Positions 8,985 to 18,465 of a stretch of 64,000 bases of DNA are shown one piece after another. The position numbers and the translations under genes are program-made. This stretch comes from Burkholderia cenocepacia (GTDB lineage: Bacteria > Pseudomonadota > Gammaproteobacteria > Burkholderiales > Burkholderiaceae): contig NZ_UAQZ01000001.1 in assembly GCF_900446215.1 (NCBI RefSeq), positions 806,001 through 870,000 of the forward strand, in the 5' to 3' direction. Positions within the stretch are counted from its first letter, which is position 1. Each line of letters starts with the position of its first letter. Under the pieces are notes generated by a model. That model did not search any database and was not told where the DNA came from. It saw only the letters and a program-made list of their open reading frames with translations.

Positions 8985-10307
8985 TCAGATGGTCCCCGTC
9001 TTGCCGACCAGCTTGCCGGCCGCATGATTGCGCGTGAGCAGCAGCAGCGTCGCGACGCTCACGAGCGTGAGGATCGCGAGCGGCATCAATGCGAGCGCGT
9101 AGCTGCCCGTCGCCGCCTTCACCCACCCGTATACGTTCACCATCAGCCCGCCGCCGAGCAGGTTCGCGATGGCATTGACCGTCGCGAGCCCGGCCGCCAC
9201 GGTGCTGTTGGACAGCATGTCGGTCGCGAGCGCCCAGAACGGGCCCTTGAACGAATACGCGCCGACCAGCACCGCGCAGAGCATGCAGATCGTGGGCAGC
9301 AGCGATCCGCTCAGCGACGTCGCGAACAGGCCCACGCCGATCAGCAGCATCGGCACGACCGTGTGCCAGCGGCGTTCGCCGAGGCGGTCCGAGCGCCGGC
9401 CCCAGTAAACCATCAGGATCGAGGCCACCGCGTACGGCACCGAGTTCAGCAGGCCGGTTTCCATGACGGTCAAGCCGAACGACTTCAGCAACTGCGGCTG
9501 CCACACGGACAGCGTGCTGCCTGCCGCGGAAGCACACGTGTCGACGAGCGCGAGGCACAGCACATAGCGGTTGCGGAACAGTTGCGCAAGCGGCAACGAC
9601 GGCACCTTCTTGCGCGTCTTGTGGCCGGCGGCCAGCGCGTTCGAGAGCCACGCGCGCTCGTCGTCGTCGAGCCACCTCGCGTTCTCCGGCTTGTTCGTCA
9701 GCATGAACAGGCACGCGATGCCGAGCAGCACCGTGGGAATGCCTTCGAGGATGAACAGCCAGTGCCAGCCGCGCAGGCCCCAGACGCCGTCCATCTGCAA
9801 CAGCAGCGCGGAGATCGGCGAGCCGATGAAGCTCGCGGCCGGAATCGCGACCATGAACGTCGCGACGATCCGCGCGCGGTACTGCGCGGGAATCCAGTAC
9901 GACAAATACAGCAGCACGCCCGGGAAGAAGCCGGCCTCGGCCGCGCCCAGCAGGAAACGCAGCACGTAGAACGTCGTCGCGTTGTGCACGAGCGCGGTCG
10001 CCGCCGACACGATGCCCCACGTGATCATGATCCGCGCGATCCAGATTCGCGCGCCGTATTTCTGCAGCGCGAGATTGCTCGGCACTTCGAAAAAGAAGTA
10101 CGAAATGAAGAACAGGCTGCTGCCGAAACCGAAGACCTGCGCCGACATCCCGAGGTCATGGTTCATCTGCAGCGACGCCATCCCCACGTTGCCCCGGTCG
10201 ATGAAGGCAAGCAGGTAGCAGATCATCAAGAAGGGAATGAGTCGCCAGACGACCTTTCGTATGGTCCGGCGCTCGATCGCGGACGCTTCCATGAAACCGG
10301 CTTGCAT
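8985..10307 (-). CDS. MFS transporter, anion:cation symporter (ACS) type
   Basis: A 440-residue twelve-helix carrier. FLMICYLLAFIDRGNVGMAS, FFISYFFFEVPSNLALQKYGAR and IARIMITWGIVSAATALV are the standard ACS signatures shared with galactonate, tartrate and phthalate carriers. ATG 10307 follows GGAG by 5 nt. It lies 11 bp after the previous MFS gene and 2 bp before the Tat-exported amidohydrolase, so translation is probably linked. The likely cargo is a hydroxy or sugar acid processed by the operon enzymes. It resembles the ACS carrier at 15089 in the same operon, suggesting partly redundant or stereospecific uptake. Confidence 0.88.
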   Translation of the reverse strand: MQAGFMEASAIERRTIRKVVWRLIPFLMICYLLAFIDRGNVGMASLQMNHDLGMSAQVFGFGSSLFFISYFFFEVPSNLALQKYGARIWIARIMITWGIVSAATALVHNATTFYVLRFLLGAAEAGFFPGVLLYLSYWIPAQYRARIVATFMVAIPAASFIGSPISALLLQMDGVWGLRGWHWLFILEGIPTVLLGIACLFMLTNKPENARWLDDDERAWLSNALAAGHKTRKKVPSLPLAQLFRNRYVLCLALVDTCASAAGSTLSVWQPQLLKSFGLTVMETGLLNSVPYAVASILMVYWGRRSDRLGERRWHTVVPMLLIGVGLFATSLSGSLLPTICMLCAVLVGAYSFKGPFWALATDMLSNSTVAAGLATVNAIANLLGGGLMVNVYGWVKAATGSYALALMPLAILTLVSVATLLLLTRNHAAGKLVGKTGTI

Positions 10308-10318
10308 GTTGTCTCCGT

Positions 10319-11557
10319 TTATTGTGCGCCTGAGCGCGTTCCTGTGAACCGTTGCCACGCGATGACCGCCACCACGCCGCACGCCAGCACGGCGGCCATG
10401 GCGGCGAAGGTGTGTCGCACGCCGAGCGCCTCCGATGCGCTGCCGACGAGCAGGTAACCGAACGGCATCGTGCCGTTGTAGGCCATGCCGTACATCCCGA
10501 CGAGCCCGCCGCGCACGTGTTCTGGGCACTGCCGCTGAATCGTCGCGTTCGTCGACGTGGCCGCGAACGTGAGGCTGAAGCCGAGCGCGTAGAACGCGGG
10601 AATCGATCCTGCCGCATCGGTCGTCGCGGCCAGTACGGCCAGCGCGCCGACTGCCGTCCACGGCGCATACGCGATGAACCGGTGCGACGTGCGCGGCCCG
10701 AATGCCGACGACAGCAGCACCGCCGCGCTCAACGAGCCGGCGCCGGCGCACGCGAAGAACACGCCGGTAAAGCGCGCCGCGTCGTGAAAGCCCTGATCCG
10801 CGAGCAGCGGCACGAGCGTCTGGTAGCTGCCGGCGAACAGGCCGATGCACGCGAGAATCGGCAGATAGCGGGCCGAGAACGCATCGGACAGCACGTAGCC
10901 GACCGCGTCGCGCAGGCCGCTTTCCGTGCGCGACGGGCGGTCCACCGTCGCGGTCCGGATCGACCGCACGCACGCCGCCATGAAGCACAGCGCGAGCGCA
11001 TAGATCGCGAACGACGTCCGCGGGCCGAGCGTCGGATAGACGAAGCCGGCGATGGTCGGGCCGACCATGCGCCCGACGTTGTAGACCATCGTGTTCATCG
11101 CGACCGCGTTGGACGTGTGCGTCGGATCCTGCAAGCTCGTCAGCAGCAGCACCTGCCGCGCCGGCGTTTCCACCGCGCTCGACACGCCGATCGCCAGCGC
11201 ATGCGCGAGGATCAGCTTCACGCCGAGCAGGCCAAGCAGCGACAACGTGAAGAGGCTGCCCGTCAGCAGCAGCGACGTCGTCAGCACGCAGAGCGTCACG
11301 CGGCGCGCGTTGGCCGAGCCGATGCGGGAGCCCGCCACCGGTGCGACGATCAACTGCGGCCCGTACAGCAGGAAGTTGAGCAGCGCGAGGATCGCCGCCG
11401 AGCCGGACAGGTGATAGATCAGCAGATTCAGCGTGACGTTCTGCGTCCAGCTGCCGAGCACCGACGCGACCTGCCCGCTCAGGTAGCGCCGCAGCGATGC
11501 CTCCGTCAGCGCGGGAAACAGCCTGTTCACCCATCCCGCTTGCGTCGCCACGTTCAT
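10319..11557 (-). CDS. MFS transporter (EntS/MFS_3-like)
   Basis: A 412-residue MFS protein of a different branch from its neighbours. LRRYLSGQVASVLGSWTQNVTLNLLIYHLSGSA at the N-terminus and ETPARQVLL, VGRMVGPTIAGFV are the pattern of the MFS_3 group, which includes the enterobactin exporter EntS and macrolide exporters. Its start overlaps the stop of the preceding MFS gene by four bases (11554-11557), an ATGA-type coupling. Because the family is mainly export, it may export a pathway intermediate or overflow product. That is inference from context. Confidence 0.82.
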   Translation of the reverse strand: MNVATQAGWVNRLFPALTEASLRRYLSGQVASVLGSWTQNVTLNLLIYHLSGSAAILALLNFLLYGPQLIVAPVAGSRIGSANARRVTLCVLTTSLLLTGSLFTLSLLGLLGVKLILAHALAIGVSSAVETPARQVLLLTSLQDPTHTSNAVAMNTMVYNVGRMVGPTIAGFVYPTLGPRTSFAIYALALCFMAACVRSIRTATVDRPSRTESGLRDAVGYVLSDAFSARYLPILACIGLFAGSYQTLVPLLADQGFHDAARFTGVFFACAGAGSLSAAVLLSSAFGPRTSHRFIAYAPWTAVGALAVLAATTDAAGSIPAFYALGFSLTFAATSTNATIQRQCPEHVRGGLVGMYGMAYNGTMPFGYLLVGSASEALGVRHTFAAMAAVLACGVVAVIAWQRFTGTRSGAQ

Positions 11558-12834
11558 GACAGCGCCTTTCCGCGCGTTTCGGGCGCGAACAGCACGACCG
11601 CGGCCGCGGCGACGAACGCGACGATCGTCGTCGCGAGTCCGAGCACGAAGCCGCCCGACGTCGACGCCAGCGCACCGATGATCAACGGCGCGATGAAGCC
11701 GCCGAGCCGGCCGCCGTTGTATGCGAGACCCATGAAGAAGCCGCGCGATGCCGTGTTGCCGATGATCTCCGCGAGGAACGGGCCGGCACCCGCGAAGATG
11801 CCGTTCACGCTGAAGCCGGTCAGAAAGATCGCGGTCATCAGCAGCAACGGATTCGCCGACACGATATACACGCCGACGGCCAGCGCGCCGATCAGCAGGT
11901 AGCCCAGGAACATCGGCCGCCGGCCGAGCCGGTCGACCCATGCCGAGAACAGCAGGAACCCGGTGATCGCGCCGAACTGCAACGCCAGCACGAACTTCAG
12001 GCTATGCACGAAGTCGAGGTGCTTCACCGTGATCAGGAACGTCGGCGTCCACGTGAATACGCCCCAGTAGAGGTACTGCAGGAAGAAGATGAAGCAGAAG
12101 GCGGTGAGCAGGCCGCGCACGTTCGGCTTCTCGCGACTGGTCGGGCCGGGCTTGCGAGCCTGCGACTGCGCGTGCCTGCGTTCGAGCCAGATCGGTGATT
12201 CCGGCGTCTTGCGCGCGACCCAGAACAGGATGAAGAACGGCGACGCACCAATCAGGAACAGCAGACGCCAGCCGTCGCCGCCCAATCCGCCCTGCGTGGC
12301 GCCGACGATGCCCGAGATCGCGATCGCGAGAATCGCGCCGATCGGCAAGCCCATCTGCATCAGCGCACCGCCCTTGCCGCGCCGGCCCGGATGCCAGGTC
12401 TCCGCGATGAGCGCCGCGCCCGCGGTCCAGGTCCCGCCCATGCCGAGCGCGCCGAAAAAGCGCAACGTGGCGAACGCGTGCGCATCGGGCGCAAATGCGA
12501 TCAGACCGGAAAACAGCGAGTAGATGCCGACGCAGAGCAGCGCGGTGCGCACGCGCCCGATCCGGTCCGACACGAAGCCGAACAGAATGCCGCCGATGAT
12601 CTGTCCGGCCGCCGTGACGCTCGTGAACATGCCGAGTTGCGCCTTGTTCAGCCCGAACTGCAGCGCGAGCGTCGGCAGCAGCAGCGACAGCAGGAATGAG
12701 TCGTAGCTCTCGAACGTCCAGCCGAGCCCCGCGAGCGACAGCGAACGCCACTCGATACCGGTCACGCGCGTGAGCCCTTTTTCCGCGGCGGCGGCATCGA
12801 TGTCCTGCGTCGCCACGGTTGCAGTCGTCTTCAT
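11554..12834 (-). CDS. MFS transporter (aromatic-acid/sugar-acid symporter type)
   Basis: A 426-residue twelve-helix carrier. WRSLSLAGLGWTFESYDSFL at the N-terminus, FGFVSDRIGRVRTALL and ETWHPGRRGKGGALMQMGLPIGA belong to the sugar-porter-like/AAHS clade (lactate, sialate and aromatic acid H+ symporters). It overlaps the amidohydrolase stop by four bases at its start (12831-12834) and the next MFS start by four bases at its end, so all three should be translated together. Cargo is unassigned. The number of carriers in this operon (four) is high. Confidence 0.86.
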   Translation of the reverse strand: MKTTATVATQDIDAAAAEKGLTRVTGIEWRSLSLAGLGWTFESYDSFLLSLLLPTLALQFGLNKAQLGMFTSVTAAGQIIGGILFGFVSDRIGRVRTALLCVGIYSLFSGLIAFAPDAHAFATLRFFGALGMGGTWTAGAALIAETWHPGRRGKGGALMQMGLPIGAILAIAISGIVGATQGGLGGDGWRLLFLIGASPFFILFWVARKTPESPIWLERRHAQSQARKPGPTSREKPNVRGLLTAFCFIFFLQYLYWGVFTWTPTFLITVKHLDFVHSLKFVLALQFGAITGFLLFSAWVDRLGRRPMFLGYLLIGALAVGVYIVSANPLLLMTAIFLTGFSVNGIFAGAGPFLAEIIGNTASRGFFMGLAYNGGRLGGFIAPLIIGALASTSGGFVLGLATTIVAFVAAAAVVLFAPETRGKALS

Positions 12835-13877
12835 GGGCTGTCTCCGGGAATCGCGACGCGATACGTCGAGGCGGCCGTCCGGCTGAACAGCGCGGCCTTT
12901 TCGTCGACCGACATCGCGGACGTGAGTCGTTTGAAGGCGTTCCACAGCACGCGATAGCCGAACATCCCCTTGTCGACGGGGAAGTTGCTTTCGAACATGC
13001 AGCGATCGACGCCGAAAAGCTCGACGCAGGTATCGAAATACGGCTGCCACGCGGCCGCCAGGTCCTGCGACGACGGCGGCAGCGCGCGCGCGGCGAAGTC
13101 GAAACCGAACACGGTCATGCCCGCGCCGCCGAGCTTCATGCGCGTGTTCGGCAACGCGGCGAGACGCGCGAGTTGCCGTTTCCACTGCGCATGCACTTCG
13201 GCACGCCGGCCGGCATGCGGCCCCACGCCGACGGGGCCGCCAAAATGGTCGATGACGACGACGACGTCCTCGGACGCGCGCGCGAGTTCGTACAGGTCGT
13301 CGAGCTGCGTGTGATAGACCCACGCGTCGAGCGACAGCCCGTAGCGGCCGAGCGTCGTCACGCCCTGCCTGAAAGCCTGCTCCGACATCCGGTCGCGCGG
13401 CGGCGTCACCGGGCTCGACCGCACGTCGGGGCTCGCATGCCACGCGAGCGGATTGCGGATGCCGCGCAATCGCCCGCCGGACACCTGCAGCATCGTGTCG
13501 AGCACCGCATCGAGTTCCGCGCCGAGCGACAGATCGGCGCCGCCGACGATGGCCTCGCAACAGCGCGTGGGGCCGTATGCGCCGCTGTCGAACATCGCGG
13601 CGATGCCGCTCGCGAATGCCACTTCGCCCACCGGCTTGAACGCCTCCGGCCCGCTTGCACGCAACATCGAGCGGCACTGCACGTAGACCGTCGACACGAT
13701 CCGATGCCCGCCGCGCACGTCCGCGCCGAACTCGTCCGCGAGATAGCGCCCGGTCTGGCGGTCCCACAGGTGATGGTGGGCATCGACGATGGCGAGTTCG
13801 GGTTCGAGCACCGGCTCGTCGCGCAATGCGAGCCACTCGGGCCTGACCGGCAAATGGAGCGCGTGAACGGTCTGCAT
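12831..13877 (-). CDS. Cytosolic amidohydrolase-family protein (lactonase-like)
   Basis: A 348-residue amidohydrolase 2 protein without a signal peptide. The metal site VDAHHHLWDRQTGRYL near 31-45, the VVVIDHFGGP strand and CMFESNFPVDK near residue 295 are typical of the fuconolactonase/LigI-type barrel hydrolases. The start ATG 13877 is 10 bp downstream of the porin stop. It differs clearly from the exported paralogue at 8050, so the operon seems to open a lactone, or hydrolyse a related ester, on both sides of the membrane. Exact substrate unknown. Confidence 0.84.
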   Translation of the reverse strand: MQTVHALHLPVRPEWLALRDEPVLEPELAIVDAHHHLWDRQTGRYLADEFGADVRGGHRIVSTVYVQCRSMLRASGPEAFKPVGEVAFASGIAAMFDSGAYGPTRCCEAIVGGADLSLGAELDAVLDTMLQVSGGRLRGIRNPLAWHASPDVRSSPVTPPRDRMSEQAFRQGVTTLGRYGLSLDAWVYHTQLDDLYELARASEDVVVVIDHFGGPVGVGPHAGRRAEVHAQWKRQLARLAALPNTRMKLGGAGMTVFGFDFAARALPPSSQDLAAAWQPYFDTCVELFGVDRCMFESNFPVDKGMFGYRVLWNAFKRLTSAMSVDEKAALFSRTAASTYRVAIPGDSP

Positions 13878-13887
13878 CGCACTCGCC

Positions 13888-15039
13888 TCAGAACTTCTGG
13901 CGCATGCCGATCACCACGCCCGTCTGGTTGTGATCGGGCGCGACCGTGCCATAGCCGTTCACGCCGAGCGCGGAGCCGCCCTTGTTGCGCGCGAACCCCG
14001 CCGTCGCATAGATATCGGTGCGCTTCGACAGCAGATAATCCGCACACAGCACGGCGAGCCACGGGTCGGCACTCGTCGAATGCACGTCCTGGTAATAGGC
14101 CGTCGCCGTGACCACGAACGCCGGCGACACCGCGTATTGCGCGCCGGCCCAGTACAGGTTCGCCGCGCTGGCTTCGGCGCCGTTCGCGACACGGATCGGG
14201 TTCGCCGGCAGGAACGCATTCGACGCACGAAGGTAGCGATAACCGGCGAATCCCTTCACCGGCCCGATCGCATACGACGCGGCCGCCGTGGCGCGCCGCT
14301 CGGTGCCCGTGTTGGTCGCGACGGTGTTGCTGTTGCGCTGCTCGTACGACACGCTCGCGGCGAGCGGCCCTTGCGAGAAAGTCAGCGCCCCGCTGAAGAA
14401 GCGGCCGGTGAGTTGCGCGCCCGGCACCTCGGCGCCGTACCCGGTGTCGTAGCGGGTGCTATACATGGCCTGCGCCGTCAGCGGACCGGACACGCCGGTG
14501 TACTTCACCGAGTTGTCGATGCGCGCGGCCGCCGCGTAGTCGACCGACAGCACCGAGTATCGCGACGACGCGCCCATCGGGTCGAAGGCCACGGCCTGTT
14601 CGTAAAAGAGCGCGTTCTGGCGGCCGAACGTCAGTTGCTGGCCCCGGTACGCCAGCCCGACCCACGCCTGTCGGCCGAAAATCCGCGACGTCGTGGCGGC
14701 GTTCGAACCGAGGCCTTTCGTCGACTGCGCGGTCGTGCCGTCATTGATGTTGAAGCCGTTTTCCAGCTGGAAAATGGCCTTCATGCCGCCGCCGAGATCC
14801 TCGACGCCCTTCAGTCCCCAGCGCGAACCGGACAGATTGCCGGACGCTTCGCGCGTCTGCGCGCCGCCGGTATTCGTATTGTTGATGTGCTCGATACCGA
14901 CGTCGGCAATGCCGTACAGCGTGACGCTGCTTTGCGCATGCGCGGCAGCGCACCACGAGGCCGCGCTCGCGACGGTGACGGCGCCGAGCACGAAGCGGAG
15001 TTTCGGGCGGGAATGCTGGCTGGCCTGATTCGACGACAT
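13888..15039 (-). CDS. General diffusion porin (Burkholderia OpcP/Omp38 type)
   Basis: A 383-residue outer-membrane porin with a signal peptide cleaved after AAAHA. QSSVTLYGIADVGIEHINN starts strand 1, SGSRWGLKGVEDLGGGMKAIF is the conserved second hairpin, and the protein ends with the strand GVVIGMRQKF carrying a terminal Phe as required for Bam recognition. Its place between two MFS genes in the operon suggests substrate-linked expression to admit the operon's substrate. The intact SRWGL motif here is the internal reference that reveals the nonsense mutation in the porin at 52740. Confidence 0.92.
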   Translation of the reverse strand: MSSNQASQHSRPKLRFVLGAVTVASAASWCAAAHAQSSVTLYGIADVGIEHINNTNTGGAQTREASGNLSGSRWGLKGVEDLGGGMKAIFQLENGFNINDGTTAQSTKGLGSNAATTSRIFGRQAWVGLAYRGQQLTFGRQNALFYEQAVAFDPMGASSRYSVLSVDYAAAARIDNSVKYTGVSGPLTAQAMYSTRYDTGYGAEVPGAQLTGRFFSGALTFSQGPLAASVSYEQRNSNTVATNTGTERRATAAASYAIGPVKGFAGYRYLRASNAFLPANPIRVANGAEASAANLYWAGAQYAVSPAFVVTATAYYQDVHSTSADPWLAVLCADYLLSKRTDIYATAGFARNKGGSALGVNGYGTVAPDHNQTGVVIGMRQKF

Positions 15040-15088
15040 GAAGTCTCCAAACTGTTTTTTGTGGGTGGGTGTTCTGGCGAAAGCAAAT

Positions 15089-16468
15089 TCACGCCTCGCG
15101 GACGGCAGGCGCTTCGCCGGCGCCCGAGCCCGGATCGCCGAGCCATGCGATGGTCAACGCGCCGAGCAGCAGCACACCCGACACGGCGATGAGCGGCGCG
15201 GTGAAGCCGCCGGAGAATTGCTTGAGCGCACCGATCATTGACGGCCCGACGAAGCCGCCGAGATTGCCGACCGACACGATCAACGCGAGTCCGCCCGCGG
15301 CGGCCCGGCCGGTGAGGAATCCCGACGGGATGGCCCAGTAAGTCGCCTGGAACGCGAGGATTCCGCTCACCGTGACGCACAGTGCGATCAGCTTGAAAAC
15401 CGGCGCATGAATGAAGGTGCTCGCACACAGCGCCACGGCCGCGACGGCCAGCGCACCGGCGACATACGGAATCCGGTTGGCCGCGCGATTGGCGAGACGC
15501 GCCCACCAGAGCATCACGCCGGCGCCGATCGCATACGGAATGGCCGTCAGCCAGCCGACCACCGCGTGTTCGACGCCGAACTGCTTGATGATCTGCGGCA
15601 TCCACAAGCCGACGCCGAGCGAGCCGACGATCCCGCAGAAGTTGACGAACGCGAGCACGAACACACGCCAGTTCGTCATCGCGTCGCGCAGTGTGCTGCC
15701 GTGCTTCGCGCCGATGTCGCGCTGCTCGAACGCGAGGCGCTTCGCGAGCGACGCCTTCTCTTCGTCATTGAGCCACGCGGCTTTCTCGGGACGGTCGGCC
15801 AGCACGAACAGGCACGCGATGCCGAGCATCACCGCAGGGACGCCTTCGATCAGCAGCAGCCATTGCCAGCTGCGCAGCCCATGCAGGCCGCCGAGTTCGA
15901 GTAGCGCGCCCGAAATCGGCGAGCCGATCATGTTCGCGACGGGAATGCCGACGAGGAAGGCGGCCGTCACCTTCGCACGCCACTTGCCGGGAAACCAGTG
16001 CGTGAAATACAGGTAGATGCCGGGCGTGAATCCCGCCTCGGCGAGCCCGAGCAGAAAACGCGCGGCCGCAAAGCTCTTCGGTCCGACGACGAACGCCGTC
16101 GCCATCGAGAACAGGCCCCACGTGATCATGATTCTCGCGATCCATACGCGCGCCCCGACCTTCTGCATGATCAGGTTGCTCGGAATCTCGAACAGGAAAT
16201 AGCCGATGAAGAACAGGCCTGCACCGACACCGAACTGCTCGGCCGTCAGACCGAGATCCTTGTTCATCGTGAGCGCCGCGAAACCGACGTTGGTCCTGTC
16301 GAGATAGCTGATCACGTAGCAGACGAAGATGAACGGCAGAATGCGCCGGAACGCCCTGGCGAGCGTGCGCTCGCTGGCCGCGTAATCGTCGCCGGCAAGC
16401 TGGGCCGAGGACGGTGCGTCGGCGCGCGGTGCGTCGTCGCCGGCACGCAGCGCGTGCGAAATGGTCAT
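15089..16468 (-). CDS. MFS transporter, anion:cation symporter (ACS) type
   Basis: A 459-residue carrier with a hydrophilic N-terminal extension of about 40 residues. FIFVCYVISYLDRTNVGFAA, FFIGYFLFEIPSNLIMQKVG and ARIMITWGLFSMATAFV are classical ACS signatures (tartrate, galactonate, phthalate carriers). A strong AAGGAG lies before ATG 16468. It sits between the SMP-30 lactonase and porin genes on the same strand. It is the carrier closest to the enzymes of the operon, and therefore the best candidate for the main uptake system. Confidence 0.88.
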   Translation of the reverse strand: MTISHALRAGDDAPRADAPSSAQLAGDDYAASERTLARAFRRILPFIFVCYVISYLDRTNVGFAALTMNKDLGLTAEQFGVGAGLFFIGYFLFEIPSNLIMQKVGARVWIARIMITWGLFSMATAFVVGPKSFAAARFLLGLAEAGFTPGIYLYFTHWFPGKWRAKVTAAFLVGIPVANMIGSPISGALLELGGLHGLRSWQWLLLIEGVPAVMLGIACLFVLADRPEKAAWLNDEEKASLAKRLAFEQRDIGAKHGSTLRDAMTNWRVFVLAFVNFCGIVGSLGVGLWMPQIIKQFGVEHAVVGWLTAIPYAIGAGVMLWWARLANRAANRIPYVAGALAVAAVALCASTFIHAPVFKLIALCVTVSGILAFQATYWAIPSGFLTGRAAAGGLALIVSVGNLGGFVGPSMIGALKQFSGGFTAPLIAVSGVLLLGALTIAWLGDPGSGAGEAPAVREA

Positions 16469-16554
16469 GCTTGTCTCCTTCGTCGCGCGGCTGGCGGCGC
16501 GATCTTTCGGCATGCGGGCGGGAAGCCGACGCGCGGCTTCCCGGCTCGTGGATC

Positions 16555-17496
16555 TCAGTCCTGCTTCACTGCCCGTTTCGCGGCCTGTTTCGGCAGCGGG
16601 CCGGCAATACTCATGTCCGCTTTCAGGACGGAACCGGACGTCGATTCGGTGATGAAGAGCGTCTTCATGTCCGGGCCGCCGAAGCACACGCTCGTGAGCG
16701 ACGCCCCTTTCGGTCCGGTCAGGATCTCGACGGGCTCCGCGCAATGGTTGAGCACCCACACGCGGCCAAGCCCCGGATTCGCGACGAACAGGCGGCCTTC
16801 GAGATCGACGGTGAGGCCGTCGGGACCGCTCGGTCCGTACGACGTGAAGAACTGGCTGACCTTGCTGACCGACCCGTCGGCCTGCAGCGGCATACGCCAC
16901 ACGGCATTGCCGCGCGTCATCGCGACGAACAGCACCTTCTCGTCGCGCGACAGGACGAGCCCGTTCGGGCTCGGGCAGGTGCCGAGCAGCATGTCGAGCT
17001 TGCCGTCGGGCGACAGCCGATACACGCGGCCCGTCGGATCGTGCAGCCCGGTCTGCCCCTGATCGGTGAAATAGAGGTTGCCGGCCGAGTCGAACGTCAG
17101 GTCGTTCACGCCCTTGAAGCGCTCGGTGTTGCGGCGCTCGAGATGCGGGCGAATTTCACCTCGCTCGATATCGAGCAGCATCAGGCCGTTCCGGTAGTCG
17201 GTGATGATCAGGTGCGATGCGTCGAAGCGCTTCATCCCGTTGGGCTCGCCGTCGTATTCGACGACGAGATCCCAGTCGCCCGACGGCGAAATGCGGAAAA
17301 TGCGCCCGTGCGGAATGTCGGTGACGAACAGATAGCCGTCCGGGTCCCAGACCGGCCCTTCGAGAAAGGAGTCCGTGACCATGCCGCCGCGATTCGCGCG
17401 CGCCCATTCCGTGCGGACGTCCGGCTTGCGAAACTTCTCCGGCATGCGCGTGAACACATCGGCTTCGCGCACGTCGGGACTCGTCAGATAAAACAT
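16555..17496 (-). CDS. SMP-30/gluconolactonase-family protein
   Basis: A 313-residue six-bladed beta-propeller lactonase. EGPVWDPDGYLFVTDIPHGRIFRI near residues 46-69 supplies the metal-binding Glu, GVNDLTFDSAGNLYFTD near 129-145 holds the catalytic Asn-Asp pair, and GPDGLTVDLEGRLFVA near 233-248 the second Asp. It should hydrolyse an aldonolactone or similar lactone in the cytosol. It lies 21 bp after the D-2-hydroxyacid dehydrogenase gene. Dehydrogenase plus lactonase is a frequent pair in sugar-acid breakdown. Confidence 0.87.
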   Translation of the reverse strand: MFYLTSPDVREADVFTRMPEKFRKPDVRTEWARANRGGMVTDSFLEGPVWDPDGYLFVTDIPHGRIFRISPSGDWDLVVEYDGEPNGMKRFDASHLIITDYRNGLMLLDIERGEIRPHLERRNTERFKGVNDLTFDSAGNLYFTDQGQTGLHDPTGRVYRLSPDGKLDMLLGTCPSPNGLVLSRDEKVLFVAMTRGNAVWRMPLQADGSVSKVSQFFTSYGPSGPDGLTVDLEGRLFVANPGLGRVWVLNHCAEPVEILTGPKGASLTSVCFGGPDMKTLFITESTSGSVLKADMSIAGPLPKQAAKRAVKQD

Positions 17497-17517
17497 GCGT
17501 ACCTCGATGTCCAGGGT

Positions 17518-18465
17518 TCAAGCCGCGCTGTGCGCGCGTTCGTCGAGCACCGCGAGAACGTTGGCGGCCGCGCCCTTGCCCATGTTCACGTACGCGGCAT
17601 CGCTCACGCCGCCGACATGCGGAGACAGAATCACGTTGGGGATCTGCTGGAACGGGTGCGGCACCGTCATCGGCTCGACATCGAAGCTGTCGAGGCCGGC
17701 CGCGCGCAATTGGCCGCTCGCCAGCGCGTCGGCAAGCGCGGCTCCGTCGATCAAGCCACCGCGTGCGGTATTGACGAGAATCGCGCCGCGCTTGAAACGC
17801 GCGAACGTGTCGCGGTTGAGCATCCGGCGGTTGTCGGCCGTCAACGGGCAATGCAGCGACACGACGTCCGACTCCGCGTACAGCGTGTCGAGCGCCACGC
17901 GCTTCACACCCGCGGGCGCTTCCTTCGCGAACGGATCGAACGCGAGTACCTTCATGCCGAACGCCGCACCGATCGCGGCCACGCGCCGGCCGATCGCGCC
18001 GAGTCCGACGAGGCCGAGCGTGCGCCCGTCGAGTTCGACGGACTTGTGCGTCGCCTTGTCCCAATGGCCCTCGCGCATGCGGATATCGAGCTGCGGAACC
18101 GACTTCGCACACGCGAGCAGCAACGCCCATGCGTGCTCGGCGACGGCGGCCGCATTCGCGCCGACCGCGGCGCGCACCGCGATACCGCGTGCGGCAGCCG
18201 CGTCCTGATCGATCACGTCGATGCCGCTGCCGTGCTTCGAAATCACCTGCAGGTGCTCGGCGGCGTCCATGATGCGGGCGTTGATCTTGCCGTACCGGAC
18301 GATGATCGCGACCGGCTTGTGCTCGATGCAGAGCGCTACGATGTCGTCCTCGGTCGGTTGCTTGCCGGCGAACACGACGTCGAACTGCGCAAGCATCTCG
18401 AGCGCTTGCGGCGCCAGGTCGGCGGCGGTCACGAGGACCACGGGCTGATGCGAAGCGGTCTGCAT
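17518..18465 (-). CDS. D-isomer specific 2-hydroxyacid dehydrogenase
   Basis: A 315-residue NAD(P)-dependent dehydrogenase. The Rossmann motif is GLVGLGAIGRRVAAIG near 145-160, catalytic Arg lies in NTARGGLID, and the catalytic His in SPHVGGVSDAAY near 280. Family members (phosphoglycerate, glyoxylate/hydroxypyruvate, hydroxyisocaproate dehydrogenases) reduce 2-keto acids reversibly. The start overlaps the stop of the RraA-type gene by one base (TGATG), so the two are translationally coupled. Together they could process a 2-keto or 2-hydroxy acid that the aldolase splits to pyruvate. Confidence 0.9.
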   Translation of the reverse strand: MQTASHQPVVLVTAADLAPQALEMLAQFDVVFAGKQPTEDDIVALCIEHKPVAIIVRYGKINARIMDAAEHLQVISKHGSGIDVIDQDAAAARGIAVRAAVGANAAAVAEHAWALLLACAKSVPQLDIRMREGHWDKATHKSVELDGRTLGLVGLGAIGRRVAAIGAAFGMKVLAFDPFAKEAPAGVKRVALDTLYAESDVVSLHCPLTADNRRMLNRDTFARFKRGAILVNTARGGLIDGAALADALASGQLRAAGLDSFDVEPMTVPHPFQQIPNVILSPHVGGVSDAAYVNMGKGAAANVLAVLDERAHSAA